DNA of 64,000 bases from NCBI GenBank assembly GCA_964568855.1, contig CAZMSD010000017.1:9795-73794 (forward strand). The letters are read 5' to 3'. Below are positions 52,333 to 60,349 of the stretch, one piece after another. A program made the position numbers and the translations under genes. Each line of letters begins with the position of its first letter. Position 1 is the stretch's first letter. The notes beneath the pieces were generated by a model. It was not told the origin of the DNA and did not search any database. It saw only the letters and a list, made by a program, of their open reading frames with translations. This DNA is from CAZMSD01 sp964568855 (GTDB taxonomy: Bacteria; CAIWAD01).

Positions 52333-54357
52333 TCATTTGATCAACACCAATTCCCTGCTCAGCACTTGATTGTCTGATCGCAACCTGCAGATGTACTTTC
52401 CGGAACTCACGGATCGACCCGCGTCGTCGGTCCCATTCCAAATAAATCGGTGTTGCCCGGCGGCCAGGTCGGCATCGACCAAGATGCAGACGCGCTGTCC
52501 GATCAGGTTGAAGATGCCCAATTCTATGCGCGATGCACTGGGCAGGGAGAATGTGACCGTGGTGGCGGAATTGAACGGGTTGGGAAAAGCGTCGTTCAAC
52601 TCGATTGCGTTAGAGGCGGTTTCACCAACCGTCGCTTCGATATCGTTGACGGGACTGTTCAAGAGGAATTGGTCGAGTGTATCACCGCTGACTGAGATGG
52701 CGACGAAAGAAAGGACCTCGCCATCGATCTTGACTGCGCAGAAATGGCGCTCACTCGCGGCTGTGACGATATACGGATAAGCAAGGTTGGGAGTGTGCAG
52801 CGGCGCCCCGCCACCGCCGGTGGTGATGTGCTGAATGCTGTCCCACTTCGGCGCGAGCGTAGTAGTGATTATGCCCGGTAAACACGATCGATACGCCATG
52901 TTTGACGCACAACGCTGGATGTAATTCTGCACGGCCGTGTTGTTGCCATGTCCACCGCCGGCCGACCATCCTGGCTCATGGAAGACAAGGAATCGCCAGG
53001 GCTTCCTAGTCGTGGAGAGATCATTCACGATCCAGGTATGCTGCGCGGAACCGGGTGAGTAGCTGACATACTGATCGATCACCGTGAAATGAGCCGGGCC
53101 ATAGTCGAAGGACCAGTAGCAGGGGCTTTCGTGAGGATATGGGAAGTACTTGGTGAACACCACTCCGGAGTCCTCGTGATTGCCCCGGCATGCCTGGTAG
53201 GGCAAAGCGGCGAGCATGGTCTGGATATTGGTGTATGAGGGGGCGAAGAACTCGGTGTCCCAGTCGCCTTCCTCGTCCCCGTCGGCGACGAGATCTCCCA
53301 CGGAGATAAGCAACGACTTCAGCTCGGGATCTGCCGCATATGCGGATGTGATCGCGCCGGCAACCTGGTCATGAATGGCGGGATTGCTGCGTGTATCACC
53401 GTATGCGAAGAATCCAATTTCGCTTTCCCCGCGGGGAGGCGCCGTGCGGAAGGAACCGGTGAAAACGTCATTCTCCGCAACTACCCGGTAATAGCAGGTC
53501 GTGGCAGGAGGTAGATCCGCGATGGTGTAACTGTGTTGGTGGTCATCGCCGTACTCGAAAGACACCTCGCTTCCGAGGTCGTAGCTGAATTGACTGTCAT
53601 CGCCGAACTCGAAGGTGTTTTCGTTTCCGAGTTCGACCGGCGACCTGAAGCCCCACTCGATGTGACACGTATCCGAAGTGTAAAGCTGCCAGACGATCTG
53701 CATCTTCGAATTATCGTCCGGATAGATCAGGTAGGGAGCCTTGCGGACGGGATGAAGCAGCTCCTCCAGGCCGAAGACCTCGAGATCGAAACTGATGTCG
53801 GAACTTGTGACACGTCGTTGATGGACTTCCACCGCGATCACATTAATGCCTGAAACAAGGTCCGACGAATCAACGTAATACTCATTGAATGCGTCCTCCG
53901 CAGCGCCACTCACGGTGGATGAAGCAAGGGTGACGTAGCTGATTGTACCCGCCGGCATGTTCGACCGCTGGATCTCCGTGCCGTTCAGGTAGAGCACGGC
54001 CCCATCGTCGCGGAGTAGTCTCAGCTGCAGGAAGTTGAACTGCGAGGGATCGGCCACGTCGAAGGAATGCCGGAAATAGGTGGTGACGTACCTGTTGTTG
54101 GGATCCGGCCCGTAGCTCACAACCGTGGCTTCATCGCCGTCGCCGTATCCCAGTTGAGCGGGGCCTCCGCTCCAGGCGCTGTCGTCGAATCCCGTGCCGC
54201 GCCACAGGATTCCCTGATTCGAGCCGTCGTCGAGGTACTTCCAGACGGAACCGGCAGGCACCAGAACGGATTGCGCGAACACTGGACTTCCCGTGAAGGC
54301 CCACAGCGCCAACGATACAAGGATGGCGGCGGACAGCTTGAACTCCGATTTCTTCAC
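52333..54357 (-). CDS. Exported purple-acid-phosphatase-like metallophosphoesterase with T9SS type A sorting domain; double frameshift inside
   Basis: 674-residue secreted protein: signal peptide, jelly-roll domain (about 30-200), Fn3-like segment, calcineurin-like phosphoesterase (FFAYGDTRSNPAI, LLISVGDLVADGD, ACRGNHEDS, FLVFHEPGW), and a C-terminal T9SS sorting domain (LNDAFPNPFNSATTVTFSLP, LIGQRVCILVD, GKYICRLRSDN). The final metal motif is missing from this frame: between about 52844 and 52912 the reading is shifted, and the other frame gives LCVKHGVSIVFTGHNHYYAR, the expected GHNH site. One base is missing near 52912 and one extra G lies at 52842-52844. Either two sequencing errors or two compensating mutations. 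The gene lies between the two radical-SAM repeats. Confidence 0.85.
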   Translation of the reverse strand: MKKSEFKLSAAILVSLALWAFTGSPVFAQSVLVPAGSVWKYLDDGSNQGILWRGTGFDDSAWSGGPAQLGYGDGDEATVVSYGPDPNNRYVTTYFRHSFDVADPSQFNFLQLRLLRDDGAVLYLNGTEIQRSNMPAGTISYVTLASSTVSGAAEDAFNEYYVDSSDLVSGINVIAVEVHQRRVTSSDISFDLEVFGLEELLHPVRKAPYLIYPDDNSKMQIVWQLYTSDTCHIEWGFRSPVELGNENTFEFGDDSQFSYDLGSEVSFEYGDDHQHSYTIADLPPATTCYYRVVAENDVFTGSFRTAPPRGESEIGFFAYGDTRSNPAIHDQVAGAITSAYAADPELKSLLISVGDLVADGDEEGDWDTEFFAPSYTNIQTMLAALPYQACRGNHEDSGVVFTKYFPYPHESPCYWSFDYGPAHFTVIDQYVSYSPGSAQHTWIVNDLSTTRKPWRFLVFHEPGWSAGGGHGNNTAVQNYIQRCASNMAYRSCLPGIITTTLAPKWDSIQHITTGGGGAPLHTPNLAYPYIVTAASERHFCAVKIDGEVLSFVAISVSGDTLDQFLLNSPVNDIEATVGETASNAIELNDAFPNPFNSATTVTFSLPSASRIELGIFNLIGQRVCILVDADLAAGQHRFIWNGTDDAGRSVSSGKYICRLRSDNQVLSRELVLIK

Positions 54358-54465
54358 GACTCATCCTTGAATTTGCTGTGCGGTGCAGTGTACAAAGCTG
54401 AGTGAACACAAACAACAAGTGTTCTGATGTCCGGTTACTCCGTCGTCCAAAGCGCCAGGGCTTAT

Positions 54466-54516
54466 TCACGCCGCCGGCATGCGACCCCAGATGCCCGGAA
54501 TGATCCTGCCGCATTC
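54466..54516 (-). repeat. Right copy of the 51-base direct repeat (native 3' end of the radical-SAM gene)
   Basis: This copy is the actual end of the radical-SAM gene (stop 54466-54468). It differs from 52269-52319 at three silent positions. Together the copies bracket 2,146 bases (52320-54465) that hold only the phosphatase gene. Confidence 0.85.
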
Positions 54517-55521
54517 GGGACAGGCCCCGTCCCCCGCCAGGGTCTGCCGCTTCAATCCCATGTAGCTGCGCTCGACAACCGGTGTATTACAATCCGGGCA
54601 GATCGTCCGGCCGTGTTCGGCGTCGGCCACGTTCCCCAGGTAAACGTAACGCAGTCCGCATTCCGCGGCGGTCTCCGCCGCGGTGAGCAGCGTCTCGTGC
54701 GGGGTGCGGGGCGTTTCGAGCATCCGGAAGTCGGGGTGGAAGGCGGTCAGGTGCAGGGGCGTCTCCTCGCCCAGCTCCCCGGCGATCCAGCGGCACATCT
54801 CCCGGATCGCGGCGGGGTCGTCGTTCTCGCCCGGTATCACCAGGTTGGTCAACTCGATCCAGACGTCAGTATCGCGGCGCAGCCAGCTCAGGAAGTCCAG
54901 CACCGGCTTCAGCGAACTGCGGGTCAGGCGGCGGTAGAAGTCATCGCTGAAGGCCTTAAGGTCCACGTTGGCCGCGTCGATGAGGCGGTAGATCTCCGCC
55001 GCGGGGATCGGCGAGATGTAGCCGTTGGTCACCATCACCGTCAGCAGCCCCGCCTCGCGTGCGGCCTCGGACACGTCCACCACGTATTCGCCGAAGATTG
55101 TGGGTTCGTTGTAGGTGAAGGCGATGGCCCGGCAGCCCTTGCTCTCGGCCGTGCGGACCACGTCCGCGGGCGCAGCGCGACCAGAGCCCTCGCGGGTGCG
55201 GCGGGCGGTGCTCATGGTCCAGTTCTGGCAGAAGCGGCAGCCCATGTTGCAGCCGGCGGTCCCGAAGGAGAGGATCCCGCAGCCCGGCAACACGTGATAC
55301 AGTGGTTTCTTCTCGATGGGGTCCACCGCGAAACCGATGCCGAAGCCGTAGCCCTCGGTGTACAGACGCCCGCCCGCGTTGCGGCGGATGTAGCAGTAAC
55401 CGCGCTGCCCCGGGCCGATCCGGCAGTAGCGCGGGCACAATTCGCACAGGGCCTTATCGTCCCCGACCGGGGCCCACCAGCGTGCGGGAACGGCCCCCTG
55501 TGTTCCAACCGGCGTTTCCAT
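54466..55521 (-). CDS. AmmeMemoRadiSam system radical SAM enzyme
   Basis: 351-residue radical SAM protein related to pyruvate-formate-lyase activating enzymes. It opens with CELCPRYCRIGPGQRGYCYI, has the cluster motif GCNMGCRFCQNW (CxxxCxxC), the block AFTYNEPTIFGEYV and VDLKAFSDDFY, and a C-terminal zinc-ribbon-like section (CPDCNTPV, ACPECGRIIPG). The system has one protein of the MEMO type (17618-18496 here) and an AMMECR1 protein, not seen in the window; the reaction is unknown. AGGAGTGAAGG precedes ATG 55521. The esterase gene lies 4 bases upstream, so both are one transcript. Confidence 0.93.
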   Translation of the reverse strand: METPVGTQGAVPARWWAPVGDDKALCELCPRYCRIGPGQRGYCYIRRNAGGRLYTEGYGFGIGFAVDPIEKKPLYHVLPGCGILSFGTAGCNMGCRFCQNWTMSTARRTREGSGRAAPADVVRTAESKGCRAIAFTYNEPTIFGEYVVDVSEAAREAGLLTVMVTNGYISPIPAAEIYRLIDAANVDLKAFSDDFYRRLTRSSLKPVLDFLSWLRRDTDVWIELTNLVIPGENDDPAAIREMCRWIAGELGEETPLHLTAFHPDFRMLETPRTPHETLLTAAETAAECGLRYVYLGNVADAEHGRTICPDCNTPVVERSYMGLKRQTLAGDGACPECGRIIPGIWGRMPAA

Positions 55522-55525
55522 GCCT

Positions 55526-56629
55526 TCACTCCTCCCGGTCCATGTGCTCCAGCAGCAGCTTGAGCATCGGCTCCCAGCGCCAGGTGGTGCCGAAGTGCCC
55601 GCCGTCGAACTCCTCGTGGATCACGTCGATTCCGCGCTCGCGGCAGTTGTGGACGAAGGCCCGGGCACCCAGGTCGGCGTGATACTCGTCGCGTGTTCCG
55701 GCCTCGAGGTAGAGCGTGTCCAGCGAGCCCAGGGCCTTCGACTCGCGGTTGGCCGTCTCGGCGGCCATCCGTCCGCCTTCATCGGTCGAGCCTTCGCCAA
55801 GGGCCGCCAGCATGTTTCCGGGCCAGTCCCCGGCGATCCTCCGGACCGGATCCTGGGCCAGCCAGCGGCCGAAAACCACTTCCTTCAACAGCCCGCTGGC
55901 CCGATCCACGGGCAGCTCGAAGCCGAGCTCCGTCTCGGGCGCCGGCGAGTAGCACGAGGACAGGGCGATGATGTTGAGCACGTTGGCGGTGTCGGGATCC
56001 AGTTTGCGCAAGCGCGGCAGCGCCTTCAGAAATGCTTCAAGGCCGCCTGCGCGTTCGAGGCAGAAGGGAAAGCGCGCGATCTCCGGGCGGCAGCTCATGT
56101 CGAAGTGCATGTCGGCGGCGCAGGCCGCGGCGTGACCGAACAGGTCCGGCCTGGCCATGGCCATGCGCAGTGCGCCGAAGCCGCCCGAGGATTTACCCGC
56201 CACGGCCCGCGAACCGCGCCCGGAGAGCAGGTTGTAGTACTGCTCCATGTGGGGCACCAGCTCGTCGCAGACGTGGGACATGTACCTGCCCGTGCCCGGT
56301 GAGTCGACGTACTGGCTACCGCCGTAGCTGGTGATGCATTCCGGAAAGACCATCACGAATGGTTGCAGGGTGCCCTCGCCGATCAGGCGATCCGCGAGCT
56401 GGATCAGGTTCTCGTCGAAGGCGCGGAAGCCGAGCCAGCTCTCGCTGCTGCCGAAGAGCCCGCTCAGCGCGTAGACGGCCGGGTAGCGGCGGCTGCGCAG
56501 GTGATAGTCAGGCGGCAGGTAGACCGGCACGCGGCGCAGCGCGGGATCGCCGAGGAAGTTGCCTTCCAGCAGCTCGCTGCGCAGCTCCTCCACCACGATG
56601 TTTCCCTTGAGCAGGGAGTTGAAGATCAT
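55526..56629 (-). CDS. Alpha/beta-hydrolase esterase (esterase D/Ig85-like)
   Basis: 367-residue enzyme without a signal peptide. It has VPVYLPPDYHLRSRRYPAVY, LSGLFGSSESW, the nucleophile elbow AVAGKSSGGFGALRMAM (GKSSG), and the late FDGGHFGTTWRW where the catalytic histidine would be. These features match the esterase D/feruloyl-esterase-like family; substrate unknown. It precedes the radical-SAM gene by only 4 bases on the same transcript. The 250 bases upstream hold an 8-base inverted repeat (GTGACACA/TGTGTCAC) but no clear promoter. Confidence 0.85.
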   Translation of the reverse strand: MIFNSLLKGNIVVEELRSELLEGNFLGDPALRRVPVYLPPDYHLRSRRYPAVYALSGLFGSSESWLGFRAFDENLIQLADRLIGEGTLQPFVMVFPECITSYGGSQYVDSPGTGRYMSHVCDELVPHMEQYYNLLSGRGSRAVAGKSSGGFGALRMAMARPDLFGHAAACAADMHFDMSCRPEIARFPFCLERAGGLEAFLKALPRLRKLDPDTANVLNIIALSSCYSPAPETELGFELPVDRASGLLKEVVFGRWLAQDPVRRIAGDWPGNMLAALGEGSTDEGGRMAAETANRESKALGSLDTLYLEAGTRDEYHADLGARAFVHNCRERGIDVIHEEFDGGHFGTTWRWEPMLKLLLEHMDREE

Positions 56630-56879
56630 TGGACCATCCGATGTATTACTCTCGCGGTGTTAAGTGTGACACAGAGGGCGATGGGTTGCAGAATTGTGTC
56701 ACCAGCTCATTGCGCATCAGCGAGGAAATGGGGGCTCAAGTGACGGCCGTCTCTGCGCAGTTAGTTGGAATCGCATGGATCATCTTGTTGGGAGCCTTCC
56801 GTCAGGTCGAGTAAGTTTTGAAAGCTGACTCGGAGGGGGCCCAGCTTGTTTGCCGCCACGTCCCAGACAACAAACCCAT

Positions 56880-57197
56880 TCACGCGGCGACAGTGACACG
56901 CTCCACCTCCTTTAGGATGTGTGGTCCGATATGGGGACTTAAGGCTGCTGTTGTGACCAGTTCAACCGTACGGCCCAAAAGGTTCTCCAGGAGGAACGAC
57001 AGCTCCATGAAATTATCGAAGGAGTGTTGAGTCGGTGCGAAATCCACCAGCAGGTCAACGTCGCTTGCTGCGGTCTGCTTTCCGGCGACAAATGAACCGA
57101 ACAAACCGGTGCCGACTACGCCGAGCGCGGCAAGCTCCAACCTGGCACCGTGTAATCGGGCAATGATTTCGTCTTTTGTTTGGACTGGGGTGCTCAT
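56880..57197 (-). CDS. MNT-type nucleotidyltransferase, orphan
   Basis: 105-residue minimal nucleotidyltransferase with GLFGSFVAGKQTAASDVDLLVDF, giving the GSF...SDVDL catalytic pair. MNT proteins usually sit with a HEPN toxin in a toxin-antitoxin pair and add AMP to it. No HEPN gene is seen on either side within about 400 bases, so this is an orphan or the partner was lost. ATG 57197 is chosen for the MSTPVQTKDE start; the frame is open further without a better start. Confidence 0.8.
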   Translation of the reverse strand: MSTPVQTKDEIIARLHGARLELAALGVVGTGLFGSFVAGKQTAASDVDLLVDFAPTQHSFDNFMELSFLLENLLGRTVELVTTAALSPHIGPHILKEVERVTVAA

Positions 57198-57615
57198 ACA
57201 TCTGCCTACGCCAAGTCTCCTGTGCCAATATACCTGAGACATCAAGATCATCGGAACTCATTATTGGACGGAGGGGAGGAATACGGCGTGCAGAGTTCAG
57301 GAGATCAATCCCTGGAAGTGGTTGTCGGGGTGCCGAGTGTAGCGAAGGGAGGAAAGTTATCACTGACCGCCGCGATACGGAGGGTCCAGGTTACTGGGAT
57401 TCCCGGAAGCTCTGAGCGGCTGAGAATAAGTGAGCTGGGAAATCGCACCATCATCCATGCGCAAAGGACTTTCGTAAACCTGATAACGAGTAGTCGATAA
57501 CCTACGTGTGTTGAATGCGATCGACAGCTTCTTGTCAGTAAACCTGGCGCCCACGCCATAATGACGCACCCGAGCGGTACTGACGCACCGCCACCGCTGT
57601 CCAATTAGCTTCCAC
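57198..57615. other. 418-base stretch without a firm gene
   Basis: No supported coding sequence. The largest minus-strand open frame with a protein-like pattern (about 57360-57569) has 69 residues, with alternating hydrophobic/charged strands (YGVGARFTDKKLSIAFNTRR), perhaps a worn fragment of an outer-membrane protein. It is too weak to call a gene. Confidence 0.3.
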
Positions 57616-58566
57616 TCATTCTATGACGAATCGGTGCCGCAGTTCGTGGCGCCTAGATGCAGGATCGAATTCGCGCTGGACGTCGTCGCGATCGTTTCTG
57701 CCGAGTCGCGTCCACCGCGTGACGCTCCTTGGGTCCGTGGTGGTATCGAAGCCGTTGGGAAGCGAGATGCCGATAAGATTCAATATAAGATAGCGGTCGT
57801 GGAAGTCGTCCCAGATGAATGCTACCACGCTGAGTCCAGCGGCACGGACCGATTCTTCCAGAGCGTTGCGGAAGCTGCGTTCAAAATACTCCTGGTCATT
57901 GTGCATAGGGAAGCGACGGCTTGGTCCGGAGCCGTCGTAACACACTCGGTGAATCTCGATGGCCGGCACAGGAGCACGCCCACCGGCGGCCTTGACCAGT
58001 TCCACGACGTTCCGATACCGCGGTATTGCGAGGTCGAGGTGCGGGTCGATGAACATCAGGGAGTTAGCGCAGCGGAGCACGATTTCGAGGTGCTCCCGGT
58101 ACTCGTCCAGGCTGCGCGCGAGGCGGACAGATGGGCTACGCGCCTTCCACCAGTCAGCATTCTCCAGGCGATCGATACGGGCGACGAGCGGCTCGTTCTC
58201 GAACGCAGCCTTGACCGACCCAGTGGTAATGACGCCGCCAGTGTAGGGAACGACGCGATGGGTGCCGAGTACCTCCCTGCTCCACCCCTGATCATCAGCC
58301 GGGGATTCACCACGAGTCATCTCGAATGGAACAAGCCGGTTCTGCGAGGCCAGCTTTTTCAGAAGCTCCCTACCCCGCCGGTGCCACGCCCGGTAGTCAC
58401 CTGCGAAGGCGCGGAGCCTTTCCCCTGAACGGAGATCGCGGACCAGCCCTTCGCTCAGCAGAATTTCCTTGAGCCGGCGCAGCTCGGAGTCGCAGGTAGC
58501 AGGGTGATCGTAGGAGGTCATATCGAAGACGTCCGGCGTGATGGCGTAGTCGGCGAGGAGCGCCAT
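57616..58566 (-). CDS. PLD-like domain protein, last gene of the extended SIR2-HerA operon
   Basis: 316-residue protein. An N-terminal half of unknown type is followed by a possible phospholipase-D-like half: SLMFIDPHLDLAIPRY (core strand with DPH), AIEIHRVC, then VVAFIWDDFHDRYLILNLIG, where FHDRYLI has the H-x-R/K-type pattern seen in single-HKD effectors of several defence systems. Such proteins are thought to act as nucleases. The start codon overlaps the stop of the AAA gene by one base (TGATG), so it is translationally coupled. Function inferred from position and this motif only. Confidence 0.6.
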   Translation of the reverse strand: MALLADYAITPDVFDMTSYDHPATCDSELRRLKEILLSEGLVRDLRSGERLRAFAGDYRAWHRRGRELLKKLASQNRLVPFEMTRGESPADDQGWSREVLGTHRVVPYTGGVITTGSVKAAFENEPLVARIDRLENADWWKARSPSVRLARSLDEYREHLEIVLRCANSLMFIDPHLDLAIPRYRNVVELVKAAGGRAPVPAIEIHRVCYDGSGPSRRFPMHNDQEYFERSFRNALEESVRAAGLSVVAFIWDDFHDRYLILNLIGISLPNGFDTTTDPRSVTRWTRLGRNDRDDVQREFDPASRRHELRHRFVIE

Positions 58567-60349
58567 CAGAAGACCTCCCGCAGGCCCTCTTCGAAGAAAC
58601 CGCCGGGCCAGGCTTTGATTAGCTCGCCTCGCTCGTTGAGCGGCATCTCGCGGACGATGCTCCTCGATCCGTCTGGCTCGACGAAGAGCACCATCACGTG
58701 CTCGGGGCGCACTTCGGGAACGCCGTCGGGCACCTTACCCTCGAAGGTCTCGCGCATGCGCCGCATGATGCGGAGCAGCAAGTGCTCGCTATGGGTCTCG
58801 ATTAGCAGCGTATTGGCGGCATCGGTTAAGGCCGCATCAAGCAGCACGTCGCCGAGCTCGGCCTGCAGCGCCGGGTGCAGGTGGATCTCCGGCTGCTCGA
58901 TGGCGACGAGCTGCTCGCGGAAGGCGTAGGCCGAGACGAGGACCGGCAGCACCTGGCTCACGCCGATGCCGACGTCACGGTGGCTCACCGGCGTGCCGGT
59001 GCGCTTGTCGATCAGCACGAGATCCTGGATCGCCTCGGAGCGTGCCTCGACGAGCTGCTCGGCCCATCGCTCGGCCAGCCCGTCGACATCGGTGGCCGCC
59101 GCAACGAGGTCCTCGATCTCGGGGAGCGTGTCGCTCGCCTCCTCCGGGTCGAGATCGGCGATCTGGCCGGCCACCTCTCCCGCCAAGGTCATCAGGTCCG
59201 GCTGCTCCTCTCCGTGCAGCTTCGCGAGCATCGCGGCCGCGAGGTCATGCAGGGCCTTGGAGATGTTGGGCGGCAGCTCGTTCGATACCGCGACGGCGGG
59301 CAGTAGCTCGCGGAGAACCAGCTCGTAGGGCGACTTGAGCCGGGCGGGGTCGCCGAGAGCCAGCCGTTCACCCGACGGCGAATGTCCTCGCGCGTGCGGA
59401 CCACGTCCCACGCATGACCGCCGCCGGCGAACCAATTGGGATCGTGGTGCTGGGCGAAGGCCAGATGGCGCGGGGGATAGGATCGGAGCGGGCCGAGATC
59501 GCGCAAGCGGCGCGTTTCGTGCTCGACCGCCGTGGCAAGCCCGCCGACCAGGTCGCGCAGCGCGGCGGGGAGAAAGAGCCGCGCCGCCCGGGCGAGATCC
59601 TCCTGGCGCCGTCCGCGGCTCACCGGCAGGAAGCCCTCCGGCGCTTCCCGCTCCGCGCTCTCCGCTTCGTCCTCGATCCTGGGGACGAGACCACCGCAGC
59701 GGGCTCGGATCCCCGGAACGAGCGCGTCCAGTACCGGGCCCAGCTCGGCAAGGTCCTCCTCGCGAACGGCTTCGGTGGTGGTGGCGAGCATCAGGATTCC
59801 GCGCAGGAGCTCCCGGAAGACTGGGTGCTGGTGCTCCAGCCGGTCGAGATGCAGCAGGCCGCCCGGCCGCGCGCTCATGGCAAGGAGCGGCGTGCGGTCC
59901 ACCTCCAGGGCAAATCGCTCGATACGGACGCCGCCCTCCCGGTCGATCTCGCGCTCGAAATCCCTGAAGAGCGTCCGCTGGTCGCTCGCGAAGCCCGCGC
60001 CGATGGCCAGCTCGACGACCACGTCGGTCGCCGAGCTCAGGAGCTGAGCCACGCGCCCGGAGAGCCGCCCGGGGTCGATCTCGAACGCCAGGTCCACCTG
60101 CCGCTCGCGCTCCCGGCGATGGACGTACTGGCGGAACCCTCCCAGGTCGATCGCTTCGCCGCCGATCTGGGTCCGTTGCGTGTCGAGCTCGCCCGTCTCC
60201 ACCGCGTGGTGGGCCAACGCCAGCGCGTGGATCAGGCTCGACTTCCCCGCGCTGTTCGCGCCGAAGACCAGGGTGATCGGGCGCAGGGGGATGCGCTGGG
60301 TTGTGCCAAAGGCCTTGAAGTTGGCGATGTGGAGGGCGGTGAGGGTCAT
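58566..60349 (-). pseudogene. AAA family ATPase (DUF3696-like end), interrupted by a one-base frameshift near 59358
   Basis: Two overlapping frames together make one ATPase of about 594 residues. The first frame (60349 down to about 59360) has Walker A FGANSAGKSSLIHAL at the N-terminus (LTALHIANFKAFGTTQRIPL), as in SMC/ABC-like DUF3696 proteins. The second (about 59358 to 58566) has LVAIEQPEIHLHPALQAEL (Walker B), TLLIETHSEHLLLRI and the closing WPGGFFEEGLREVF. Adding one base at 59358-59359 (TGG-CTN-CTC) joins them; the span of 1,784 bases is one short of whole codons. A sequencing error or a recent loss cannot be told apart. It overlaps herA by four bases (ATGA). Confidence 0.8.

Noticed and set aside
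56629..56814. Open frame of 61 codons (+) between the esterase and MNT genes
   Set aside because: No ribosome site, no recognisable domain, and low-quality codon pattern.
57055..57363. Possible HEPN partner for the MNT gene
   Set aside because: The frame lacks the RxxxxH motif and mostly overlaps the MNT gene.
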